From Hydractinia symbiolongicarpus (lineage: Eukaryota > Cnidaria > Hydrozoa > Anthoathecata > Hydractiniidae): a stretch of 64,000 nucleotides of DNA. Positions 22,367 to 35,229 of the stretch are shown one piece after another (position 1 is the first letter of the stretch; the number at the start of each line of letters is the position of its first letter). A model generated the notes under the pieces. The model did no database searches and was not told the DNA's origin. It saw only the letters and a list, made by a program, of their open reading frames with translations. Location of the stretch: assembly GCF_029227915.1 (NCBI RefSeq), contig NC_079887.1, forward strand, positions 5,828,001 through 5,892,000. Reading direction: 5' to 3'. A program made the position numbers and the translations under genes.

Positions 22367-25300
22367 ACTGATACCGTTAGAAATTCAATGATATGTAGTT
22401 TTTGAAACTGTCTCTCTTTCTTCAGCGCGCGCTAACGGCTAGGATTGGTCCCACAGTAAAAAACGAAATAATTATCTAACTTTTTAAATGAAGCGTTACC
22501 ACGGGGACCAGTGTAGTCGCTGAGTTCCAACAATCATGTCAAATTAAGAAGAATGTTATTCCTTGGAGTCCAATTGGCTCATTTATTACATTTATAAGGT
22601 CACAGTCCAGAATCAGTTTAATTAAGTCCCACAGTCAATCGTTTCACTGTTAAAAGCGATTACAACTTAGTAATACCGGGAAAAAATCACTAAACACATG
22701 TTGGTGCAAACATGTGACGCAACTGTTGTAACTCAAACGGACTGATACCGTTAGAAATTCATTAAAATGTAGTTTTTTAAAACTGTCTCTATTTCTTCAG
22801 CGCGCGATAAGGGGTAGGGTTGGTCCCACAGTAAAAAATGACTTATTTATTTAAATTTTTAAATGAAGATCTATCACAGCGCCCAGTGTAATCGCTCAGT
22901 TCCGGCAATCATGGCAAATTAAGAAGAATGTTATTTCTTGGAGTCCAGTTGGTTCACTTATCACATTTATAAGGTCACAGTCCAGAATCAGTGCAATTAA
23001 GATCCACATTCAATCGTTTCACTGTTAAAAGCGATGCAACATAGTAATGTCGGAAAATTCTCTAACTACTTGTTGGTACGAATATGTGACGCAACCTTTG
23101 TAACTCGAACGGACTGATACCGTTAGAAAGTCATTGAAATGTAGTTTTAAAAGTGTCTCTTTTTTTCAGCGCGCGATAACGGCTAGGATTGGTTCCACAG
23201 TAGAAAATGACTTATTTATCTAAACTTTTCAAATAAAGCGCTATCACAGAACCTAGTGTAATCGCTGAATTCCAGCAATCATGTCAAATTAAGAAGAATG
23301 TTATTCCTTGGAGTCAAATTGGCTCATTTATCACATTTAGAAAGTCACAGTCCAGAATCAGTTAAATTAAGTCCCACAGTCATTCGTTTCACTGTTAAAA
23401 GCAATACAACTTAGTAATGTCGGAAAAAATTCACTAACTACTTGTTGGTAAGAATATGTGACGCAACCTTTGTAACTCAAACGGACTGATACCGTTAGAA
23501 AGTCATCGAAATGTAGTTTTTAAAACTGTCTCTATTTCTTCAGCGCGCGATAACGGCTAGGATTGGTCCTACAGAAAAAAATGACTTACTTATCTAAATT
23601 TTTAAATAAAGCGCTTCCACAGCCCCCAGTGTAATCGCTGAATTCTAGAAATCATGTCAAATTTAGAAGAATATTATTCCTTGCAGTCCAATTGGCTCAT
23701 TTATCACATTTAAAAGGTCACAATACAGAATCAGTTCAATTAAGTCCCACAATCAATCGTTTCACTGTTAAAAGCGATGCAACCTAGTGATATGAGAAAA
23801 ATATCGCTAAATAAATGTTGGTACGAATATGTGACGCAACAGTTGTAACTGAAGCGGATTGATACCGTTAGAAAGTCATTGAAATGTAGTTTTTAAAACT
23901 GTCTCTATTTCTTCAGCGCGCGATAACGGCTAGGATTGGTCCTACAGAAAAAAATGACTTACTTATCTAAATTTTTAAATAAAGCGCTTCCACAGCCCCC
24001 AGTGTAATCGCTGAATTCTAGAAATCATGTCAAATTTAGAAGAATATTATTCCTTGCAGTCCAATTGGCTCATTTATCACATTTAAAAGGTCACAGTACA
24101 GAATCAGTTCAATTAAGTCCCACATTCAATCGTTTCACTGTTAAAAGCGATGCAACATAGTAATGTCGGAAAAAATTCTCTAACTACTTGTTGGTACGAA
24201 TATGTGACGCAACCTTTGTAACTCAAACGGACTGATACCGTTAGAAAGTCATTGAAATGTACTTTTTAAAACCGTCTCTATATCTTCAGCGCGCGATAAC
24301 GGCTAGGATTGGTCGCACGGTAAAAAATGACTTATTTATCTAAATTTTCAAATAAAGCGCTATCACAGAGCCTAGTGTAATCGCTGAATTCCAGCAATCA
24401 TGTCAAATCAAGAAGAATGTTATTCCTTGGAGTCCAATTGCCTCATTTATCACATTTAAAAAATCACAGTCCAGAATCAGTTCAATTAAGTCCCACATTC
24501 AATCGTTTCACTGTTAAAAGCGATGCAACCTAGTGATATGAGAAAAATATCGCTAAATAAATGTTGGTACGAATATGTGACGCAACAGTTGTAACTGAAG
24601 CGGATTGATACCGTTAGAAATTCAATGATATGTAGTTTTTGAAACTGTCTCTCTTTCTTCAGCGCGCGCTAACGGCTAGGATTGGTCCCACAGTAAAAAA
24701 CGAAATAATTATCTAACTTTTTAAATGAAGCGTTACCACGGGGACCAGTGTAGTCGCTGAGTTCCAACAATCATGTCAAATTAAGAAGAATGTTATTCCT
24801 TGGAGTCCAATTGGCTCATTTATTACATTTATAAGGTCACAGTCCAGAATCAGTTTAATTAAGTCCCACAGTCAATCGTTTCACTGTTAAAAGCGATTAC
24901 AACTTAGTAATACCGGGAAAAAATCACTAAACACATGTTGGTGCAAACATGTGACGCAACTGTTGTAACTCAAACGGACTGATACCGTTAGAAATTCATT
25001 AAAATGTAGTTTTTTAAAACTGTCTCTATTTCTTCAGCGCGCGATAAGGGGTAGGGTTGGTCCCACAGTAAAAAATGACTTATTTATTTAAATTTTTAAA
25101 TGAAGATCTATCACAGCGCCCAGTGTAATCGCTCAGTTCCGGCAATCATGGCAAATTAAGAAGAATGTTATTTCTTGGAGTCCAGTTGGTTCACTTATCA
25201 CATTTATAAGGTCACAGTCCAGAATCAGTGCAATTAAGATCCACATTCAATCGTTTCACTGTTAAAAGCGATGCAACATAGTAATGTCGGAAAATTCTCT

Positions 25301-28300
25301 AACTACTTGTTGGTACGAATATGTGACGCAACCTTTGTAACTCGAACGGACTGATACCGTTAGAAAGTCATTGAAATGTAGTTTTAAAAGTGTCTCTTTT
25401 TTTCAGCGCGCGATAACGGCTAGGATTGGTTCCACAGTAGAAAATGACTTATTTATCTAAACTTTTCAAATAAAGCGCTATCACAGAACCTAGTGTAATC
25501 GCTGAATTCCAGCAATCATGTCAAATTAAGAAGAATGTTATTCCTTGGAGTCAAATTGGCTCATTTATCACATTTAGAAAGTCACAGTCCAGAATCAGTT
25601 AAATTAAGTCCCACAGTCATTCGTTTCACTGTTAAAAGCAATACAACTTAGTAATGTCGGAAAAAATTCACTAACTACTTGTTGGTAAGAATATGTGACG
25701 CAACCTTTGTAACTCAAACGGACTGATACCGTTAGAAAGTCATCGAAATGTAGTTTTTAAAACTGTCTCTATTTCTTCAGCGCGCGATAACGGCTAGGAT
25801 TGGTCCTACAGAAAAAAATGACTTACTTATCTAAATTTTTAAATAAAGCGCTTCCACAGCCCCCAGTGTAATCGCTGAATTCTAGAAATCATGTCAAATT
25901 TAGAAGAATATTATTCCTTGCAGTCCAATTGGCTCATTTATCACATTTAAAAGGTCACAATACAGAATCAGTTCAATTAAGTCCCACAATCAATCGTTTC
26001 ACTGTTAAAAGCGATGCAACCTAGTGATATGAGAAAAATATCGCTAAATAAATGTTGGTACGAATATGTGACGCAACAGTTGTAACTGAAGCGGATTGAT
26101 ACCGTTAGAAAGTCATTGAAATGTAGTTTTTAAAACTGTCTCTATTTCTTCAGCGCGCGATAACGGCTAGGATTGGTCCTACAGAAAAAAATGACTTACT
26201 TATCTAAATTTTTAAATAAAGCGCTTCCACAGCCCCCAGTGTAATCGCTGAATTCTAGAAATCATGTCAAATTTAGAAGAATATTATTCCTTGCAGTCCA
26301 ATTGGCTCATTTATCACATTTAAAAGGTCACAGTACAGAATCAGTTCAATTAAGTCCCACATTCAATCGTTTCACTGTTAAAAGCGATGCAACATAGTAA
26401 TGTCGGAAAAAATTCTCTAACTACTTGTTGGTACGAATATGTGACGCAACCTTTGTAACTCAAACGGACTGATACCGTTAGAAAGTCATTGAAATGTACT
26501 TTTTAAAACCGTCTCTATATCTTCAGCGCGCGATAACGGCTAGGATTGGTCGCACGGTAAAAAATGACTTATTTATCTAAATTTTCAAATAAAGCGCTAT
26601 CACAGAGCCTAGTGTAATCGCTGAATTCCAGCAATCATGTCAAATCAAGAAGAATGTTATTCCTTGGAGTCCAATTGCCTCATTTATCACATTTAAAAAA
26701 TCACAGTCCAGAATCAGTTCAATTAAGTCCCACATTCAATCGTTTCACTGTTAAAAGCGATGCAACCTAGTGATATGAGAAAAATATCGCTAAATAAATG
26801 TTGGTACGAATATGTGACGCAACAGTTGTAACTGAAGCGGATTGATACCGTTAGAAATTCAATGATATGTAGTTTTTGAAACTGTCTCTCTTTCTTCAGC
26901 GCGCGCTAACGGCTAGGATTGGTCCCACAGTAAAAAACGAAATAATTATCTAACTTTTTAAATGAAGCGTTACCACGGGGACCAGTGTAGTCGCTGAGTT
27001 CCAACAATCATGTCAAATTAAGAAGAATGTTATTCCTTGGAGTCCAATTGGCTCATTTATTACATTTATAAGGTCACAGTCCAGAATCAGTTTAATTAAG
27101 TCCCACAGTCAATCGTTTCACTGTTAAAAGCGATTACAACTTAGTAATACCGGGAAAAAATCACTAAACACATGTTGGTGCAAACATGTGACGCAACTGT
27201 TGTAACTCAAACGGACTGATACCGTTAGAAATTCATTAAAATGTAGTTTTTTAAAACTGTCTCTATTTCTTCAGCGCGCGATAAGGGGTAGGGTTGGTCC
27301 CACAGTAAAAAATGACTTATTTATTTAAATTTTTAAATGAAGATCTATCACAGCGCCCAGTGTAATCGCTCAGTTCCGGCAATCATGGCAAATTAAGAAG
27401 AATGTTATTTCTTGGAGTCCAGTTGGTTCACTTATCACATTTATAAGGTCACAGTCCAGAATCAGTGCAATTAAGATCCACATTCAATCGTTTCACTGTT
27501 AAAAGCGATGCAACATAGTAATGTCGGAAAATTCTCTAACTACTTGTTGGTACGAATATGTGACGCAACCTTTGTAACTCGAACGGACTGATACCGTTAG
27601 AAAGTCATTGAAATGTAGTTTTAAAAGTGTCTCTTTTTTTCAGCGCGCGATAACGGCTAGGATTGGTTCCACAGTAGAAAATGACTTATTTATCTAAACT
27701 TTTCAAATAAAGCGCTATCACAGAACCTAGTGTAATCGCTGAATTCCAGCAATCATGTCAAATTAAGAAGAATGTTATTCCTTGGAGTCAAATTGGCTCA
27801 TTTATCACATTTAGAAAGTCACAGTCCAGAATCAGTTAAATTAAGTCCCACAGTCATTCGTTTCACTGTTAAAAGCAATACAACTTAGTAATGTCGGAAA
27901 AAATTCACTAACTACTTGTTGGTAAGAATATGTGACGCAACCTTTGTAACTCAAACGGACTGATACCGTTAGAAAGTCATCGAAATGTAGTTTTTAAAAC
28001 TGTCTCTATTTCTTCAGCGCGCGATAACGGCTAGGATTGGTCCTACAGAAAAAAATGACTTACTTATCTAAATTTTTAAATAAAGCGCTTCCACAGCCCC
28101 CAGTGTAATCGCTGAATTCTAGAAATCATGTCAAATTTAGAAGAATATTATTCCTTGCAGTCCAATTGGCTCATTTATCACATTTAAAAGGTCACAATAC
28201 AGAATCAGTTCAATTAAGTCCCACAATCAATCGTTTCACTGTTAAAAGCGATGCAACCTAGTGATATGAGAAAAATATCGCTAAATAAATGTTGGTACGA

Positions 28301-29318
28301 ATATGTGACGCAACAGTTGTAACTGAAGCGGATTGATACCGTTAGAAAGTCATTGAAATGTAGTTTTTAAAACTGTCTCTATTTCTTCAGCGCGCGATAA
28401 CGGCTAGGATTGGTCCTACAGAAAAAAATGACTTACTTATCTAAATTTTTAAATAAAGCGCTTCCACAGCCCCCAGTGTAATCGCTGAATTCTAGAAATC
28501 ATGTCAAATTTAGAAGAATATTATTCCTTGCAGTCCAATTGGCTCATTTATCACATTTAAAAGGTCACAGTACAGAATCAGTTCAATTAAGTCCCACATT
28601 CAATCGTTTCACTGTTAAAAGCGATGCAACATAGTAATGTCGGAAAAAATTCTCTAACTACTTGTTGGTACGAATATGTGACGCAACCTTTGTAACTCAA
28701 ACGGACTGATACCGTTAGAAAGTCATTGAAATGTACTTTTTAAAACCGTCTCTATATCTTCAGCGCGCGATAACGGCTAGGATTGGTCGCACGGTAAAAA
28801 ATGACTTATTTATCTAAATTTTCAAATAAAGCGCTATCACAGAGCCTAGTGTAATCGCTGAATTCCAGCAATCATGTCAAATCAAGAAGAATGTTATTCC
28901 TTGGAGTCCAATTGCCTCATTTATCACATTTAAAAAATCACAGTCCAGAATCAGTTCAATTAAGTCCCACATTCAATCGTTTCACTGTTAAAAGCGATGC
29001 AACCTAGTGATATGAGAAAAATATCGCTAAATAAATGTTGGTACGAATATGTGACGCAACAGTTGTAACTGAAGCGGATTGATACCGTTAGAAATTCAAT
29101 GATATGTAGTTTTTGAAACTGTCTCTCTTTCTTCAGCGCGCGCTAACGGCTAGGATTGGTCCCACAGTAAAAAACGAAATAATTATCTAACTTTTTAAAT
29201 GAAGCGTTACCACGGGGACCAGTGTAGTCGCTGAGTTCCAACAATCATGTCAAATTAAGAAGAATGTTATTCCTTGGAGTCCAATTGGCTCATTTATTAC
29301 ATTTATAAGGTCACAGTC
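22367..29318 (+). repeat. 2237-bp 6-mer HOR, K-R-F-C-C-G, about 3.1 near-identical copies
   Basis: K landmarks at 22441, 24678, 26915 and 29152 are exactly 2237 bp apart. Within every copy the spacings are 375, 369, 374, 373, 373 and 373. Remaining landmarks: R 22816, 25053, 27290; F 23185, 25422, 27659; C 23559, 25796, 28033; C 23932, 26169, 28406; G 24305, 26542, 28779. Diagnostic variants such as gcgattacaac, taataccggg, gcaacagttg and aaatcaagaag are present in each copy. I saw no difference between copies in the segments compared, though the comparison was not exhaustive. The left limit is near 22367, where upstream aatagaagtgg gives way to the shared sequence; the right limit is near 29318, where tttaattaagtccc becomes ttcaattaagtccc. 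Confidence 0.95.
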
Positions 29319-29525
29319 CAGAATCAGTTCAATTAAGTCCCACAGTCAATCGTTTCACTGTTAAAAGCGATACAACTTAGTAATATCGGGAAAAAATCAC
29401 TAAACACATGTTGGTGCAAACATGTGACGCAACCGTTGTAACTCAAACGGACTGCTACCGTTAGAAATTCATTAAAATGTAGTTTTTTAAAACTGTCTCT
29501 ATTTCTTCAGCGCGCGATAAGGGGT

Positions 29526-29898
29526 AGGGTTGGTCCCACAGTAAAAAATGACTTATTTATTTAAATTTTTAAATGAAGATCTATCACAGCGCCTAGTGTA
29601 ATCGCTGAATTCCAGCAATCATGTCAAATTAAGAAGAATGTTATTCCTTGGAGTCAAATTGGCTCATTTATCACATTTAGAAAGTCACAGTCCAGAATCA
29701 GTTAAATTAAGTCCCACAGTCATTCGTTTCACTGTTAAAAGCAATACAACTTAGTAATGTCGGAAAAAATTCACTAACTACTTGTTGGTAAGAATATGTG
29801 ACGCAACCTTTGTAACTCAAACGGACTGATACCGTTAGAAAGTCATTGAAATGTAGTTTTTAAAACTGTCTCTATTTCTTCAGCGCGCGATAACGGCT
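29526..29898 (+). repeat. Chimeric R/F monomer
   Basis: The unit begins as class R (aggggtagggttggt, then gaagatctatcacagcgcc) and switches near 29594 to F-type sequence (tagtgtaatcgctgaattccag, with gagtcaaattgg later). Other R units continue with cagtgtaatcgctcagttccgg. The switch removes about one unit's worth of R/F sequence and, with the loss of one C unit, explains why this HOR copy has four units instead of six. Confidence 0.85.
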
Positions 29899-31689
29899 AG
29901 GATTGGTCCTACAGAAAAAAATGACTTACTTATCTAAATTTTTAAATAAAGCGGTTCCACAGCCCCCAGTGTAATCGCTGAATTCTAGAAATCATGTCAA
30001 ATTTAGAAGAATATTATTCCTTGCAGTCCAATTGGCTCATTTATCACATTTAAAAGGTCACAGTACAGAATCAGTTCAATTAAGTCCCACATTCAATCGT
30101 TTCACTGTTAAAAGCGATGCAACATAGTAATGTCGGAAAAAATTCTCTAACTACTTGTTGGTACGAATATGTGACGCAACCTTTGTAACTCAAACGGACT
30201 GATACCGTTAGAAAGTCATTGAAATGTACTTTTTAAAACCGTCTCTATATCTTCAGCGCGCGATAACGGCTAGGATTGGTCGCACGGTAAAAAATGACTT
30301 ATTTATCTAAATTTTCAAATAAAGCGCTATCACAGAGCCTAGTGTAATCGCTGAATTCCAGCAATCATGTCAAATTAAGAAGAATGTTATTCCTTGGAGT
30401 CCAATTGCCTCATTTATCACATTTAAAAAATCACAGTCCAGAATCAGTTCAATTAAGTCCCACATTCAATCGTTTCACTGTTAAAAGCGATGCAACCTAG
30501 TGATATGAGAAAAATATCGCTAAATAAATGTTGGTACGAATATGTGACGCAACAGTTGTAACTGAAGCGGATTGATACCGTTAGAAATTCAATGATATGT
30601 AGTTTTTGAAACTGTCTCTCTTTCTTCAGCGCGCGCTAACGGCTAGGATTGGTCCCACAGTAAAAAACGAAATAATTATCTAACTTTTTAAATGAAGCGT
30701 TACCACGGGGACCAGTGTAGTCGCTGAGTTCCAACAATCATGTCAAATTAAGAAGAATGTTATTCCTTGGAGTCCAATTGGCTCATTTATTACATTTATA
30801 AGGTCACAGTCCAGAATCAGTTCAATTAAGTCCCACAGTCAATCGTTTCACTGTTAAAAGCGATACAACTTAGTAATATCGGGAAAAAATCACTAAACAC
30901 ATGTTGGTACGAATATGTGACGCAACCTTTGTAACTCGAACGGACTGATACCGTTAGAAAGTCATTTAAAATGTAGTTTTAAAAGTGTCTCTTTTTTTCA
31001 GCGCGCGATAACGGCTAGGATTGGTTCCACAGTAGAAAATGACTTATTTATCTAAACTTTTCAAATAAAGCGCTATCACAGAGCCTAGTGTAATCGCTGA
31101 ATTCCAGCAATCATGTCAAATTAAAAAGAATGTTATTCCTTGGAGTCAAATTGGCTCATTTATCACATTTAGAAAGTCACAGTCCAGAATCAGTTAAATT
31201 AAGTCCCACAGTCATTCGTTTCACTGTTAAAAGCAATACAACTTAGTAATGTCGGAAAAAATTCACTAACTACTTGTTGGTAAGAATATGTGACGCAACC
31301 TTTGTAACTCAAACGGACTGATACCGTTAGAAAGTCATTGAAATGTACTTTTTAAAACCGTCTCTATATCTTCAGCGCGCGATAACGGCTAGGATTGGTC
31401 GCACGGTAAAAAATGACTTATTTATCTAAATTTTCAAATAAAGCGCTATCACAGAGCCTAGTTTAATTGCTGAATTCCAGCAATCATGTCAAACTAAGAA
31501 GAATGTTATTCCTTGGAGTCCAATTGCCTCATTTATCACATTTAAAAAGTCACAGTCCAGAATCAGTTCAATTAAGTCCCACATTCAATCGTTTCACTGT
31601 TAAAAGCGATGCAACCTAGTGATATGAGAAAAATATCGCTAAATAAATGTTGGTACGAATATGTGACGCAACCGTTGTAACTGAAGCGG

Positions 31690-31800
31690 ATTGATACCGT
31701 TAGAAATTCAATGATATGTAGTTTTTGAAACTGTCTCCATTTCTTCAGCGCGCGATAACGGCTAGGATTGGTCCTACAGAAAAAAATGACTTACTTATCT
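31690..31800 (+). repeat. K-leader to C-body chimeric junction
   Basis: The leader aaattcaatgatatgtag followed by tttttgaaactgtctcc normally precedes K units, but here it runs into a C-class body (ctaggattggtcctacag, landmark 31764). The switch lies in or just before the shared cttcagcgcgcg. The same junction recurs one HOR copy later, before the landmark at 34002, so it arose before this 6-mer was duplicated. Confidence 0.8.
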
Positions 31801-34800
31801 AAATTTTTAAATAAAGCGCTTCCACAGCCCCCAGTGTAATCGCTGAATTCTAGAAATCATGTCAAATTTAGAAGAATATTATTCCTTGCAGTCCAATTGG
31901 CTCATTTATCACATTTAAAAAGTCACAGTCCAGAATCAGTTAAATTAAGTCCCACAGTCATTCGTTTCACTGTTAAAAGCAATACAACTTAGTAATGTCG
32001 GAAAAAATTCACTAACTACTTGTTGGTAAGAATATGTGACGCAACCTTTGTAACTCAAACGGACTGATACCGTTAGAAAGTCATCGAAATGTAGTTTTAA
32101 AAACTGTCTCTATTTCTTCAGCGCGCGATAACGGCTAGGATTGGTCCTACAGAAAAAAATGACTTACTTATCTAAATTTTTAAATAAAGCGCTTCCACAG
32201 ACCCCAGTGTAATCGCTGAATTCTAGAAATCATGTCAAATTTAGAAGAATATTATTCCTTGCAGTCCAATTGGCTCATTTATCACATTTAAAAGGTCACA
32301 GTACAGAATCAGTTCAATTAAGTCCCACATTCAATCGTTTCACTGTTAAAAGCGATGCAACCTAGTGATATGAGAAAAATATCGCTAAATACATGTTGGT
32401 ACGAATATGTGACGCAACCGTTGTAACTGAAGCGGATTGATACCGTTAGAAATTCAATGATATGTAGTTTTTGAAACTGTCCCTCTTTCTTCAGCGCGCG
32501 CTAACGGCTAGGATTGGTCCCACAGTAAAAAACGAAATAATTATCTAACTTTTTAAATGAAGCGTTACCACGGGGACCAGTGTAGTCGCTGAGTTCCAAC
32601 AATCATGTCAAATTAAGAAGAATGTTATTCCTTGGAGTCCAATTGGCTCATTTATTACATTTATAAGGTCACAGTCCAGAATCAGTTCAATTAAGTCCCA
32701 CAGTCAATCGTTTCACTGTTAAAAGCGATACAACTTAGTAATATCGGGAAAAAATCACTAAACACATGTTGGTGCAAACATGTGACGCAACCGTTGTAAC
32801 TCAAACGGACTGATACCGTTAGAAATTCATTAAAATGTAGTTTTTTAAAACTGTCTCTATTTCTTCAGCGCGCGATAAGGGGTAGGGTTGGTCCCACAGT
32901 AAAAAATGTCTTATTTATTTAAATTTTTAAATGAAGATCTATCACAGCGCCCAGTGTAATCGCTCAGTTCCGGCAATCATGTCAAATTAAGAAGAATGTT
33001 ATTTCTTGGAGTCCAGTTGGTTCACTTATCACATTTATAAGGTCACAGTCCAGAATCAGTGCAATTAAGATCCACATTTAATCGTTTCACTGTTAAAAGC
33101 GATGCAACATAGTAATGTCGGAAAAAATTCTCTAACTACTTGTTGGTACGAATATGTGACGCAACTTTTGTAACTCGAACGGACTGATACCGTTAGAAAG
33201 TCATTTAAAATGTAGTTTTAAAAGTGTCTCTTTTTTTCAGCGCGCGATAACGGCTAGGATTGGTTCCACAGTAGAAAATGACTTATTTATCTAAACTTTT
33301 CAAATAAAGCGCTATCACAGAGCCTAGTGTAATCGCTGAATTCCAGCAATCATGTCAAATTAAGAAGAATGTTATTCCTTGGAGTCAAATTGGCTCATTT
33401 ATCACATTTAGAAAGTCACAGTCCAGAATCAGTTAAATTAAGTCCCACAGTCATTCGTTTCACTGTTAAAAGCAATACAACTTAGTAATGTCGGAAAAAA
33501 TTCACTAACTACTTGTTGGTAAGAATATGTGACGCAACCTTTGTAACTCAAACGGACTGATACCGTTAGAAAGTCATTGAAATGTACTTTTTAAAACCGT
33601 CTCTATATCTTCAGCGCGCGATAACGGCTAGGATTGGTCGCACGGTAAAAAATGACTTATTTATCTAAATTTTCAAATAAAGCGCTATCACAGAGCCTAG
33701 TTTAATCGCTGAATTCCAGCAATCATGTCAAACTAAGAAGAATGTTATTCCTTGGAGTCCAATTGCCTCATTTATCACATTTAAAAGTCACAGTCCAGAA
33801 TCAGTTCAATTAAGTCCCACATTCAATCGTTTCACTGTTAAAAGCGATGCAACCTAGTGATATGAGAAAAATATCGCTAAATAAATGTTGGTACGAATAT
33901 GTGACGCAACCGTTGTAACTGAAGCGGATTGATACCGTTAGAAATTCAATGATATGTAGTTTTTGAAACTGTCTCCATTTCTTCAGCGCGCGATAACGGC
34001 TAGGATTGGTCCTACAGAAAAAAATGACTTACTTATCTAAATTTTTAAATAAAGCGCTTCCACAGCCCCCAGTGTAATCGCTGAATTCTAGAAATCATGT
34101 CAAATTTAGAAGAATATTATTCCTTGCAGTCCAATTGGCTCATTTATCACATTTAAAAAGTCACAGTCCAGAATCAGTTAAATTAAGTCCCACAGTCATT
34201 TGTTTCACTGTTAAAAGCAATACAACTTAGTAATGTCGGAAAAAATTCACTAACTACTTGTTGGTAAGAATATGTGACGCAACCTTTGTAACTCAAACGG
34301 ACTGATACCGTTAGAAAGTCATCGAAATGTAGTTTTTAAAACTGTCTCTATTTCTTCAGCGCGCGATAACGGCTAGGATTGGTCCTACAGAAAAAAATGA
34401 CTTACTTATCTAAATTTTTAAATAAAGCGCTTCCACAGACCCCAGTGTAATCGCTGAATTCTAGAAATCATGTCAAATTTAGAAGAATATTTTTCCTTGC
34501 AGTCCAATTGGCTCATTTATCACATTTAAAAGGTCACAATACAGAATCAGTTCAATTAAGTCCCACATTCAATCGTTTCACTGTTAAAAGCGATGCAACC
34601 TAGTGATATGAGAAAAATATCGCTAAATACATGTTGGTACGAAAATGTGACGCAACCGTTGTAACTGAAGCGGATTGATACCGTTAGAAATTCAATGATA
34701 TGTAGTTTTTGAAACTGTCCCTCTTTCTTCAGCGCGCGCTAACGGCTAGGATTGGTCCCACTGTAAAAAACGAAATAATTATCTAACTTTTTAAATGAAG

Positions 34801-35229
34801 CGTTACCACGGGGACCAGTGTAGTCGCTGAGTTCCAACAATCATGTCAAATTAAGAAGAATGATATTCCTTGGAGTCCAATTGGCTCATTTATTACATTT
34901 ATAAGGTCACAGTCCAGAATCAGTTCAATTAAGTCCCACAGTCAATCGTTTCACTGTTAAAAGCGATACAACTTAGTAATATCGGGAAAAAATCACTAAA
35001 CACATGTTGGTGCAAACATGTGACGCAACCGTTGTAACTCAAACGGACTGCTACCGTTAGAAATTCATTAAAATGTAGTTTTTTAAAACTGTCTCTATTT
35101 CTTCAGCGCGCGATAAGGGGTAGGGTTGGTCCCACAGTAAAAAATGACTTATTTATTTAAATTTTTAAATGAAGATCTATCACAGCGCCCAGTGTAATCG
35201 CTCAGTTCCGGCAATCATGGCAAATTAAG

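Noticed and set aside
22367-29318. A complex new gene system encoded in the most regular block
   Set aside because: Stops occur in all frames within each unit and identity is by copy, not by codon position; the regularity is that of recent tandem amplification.
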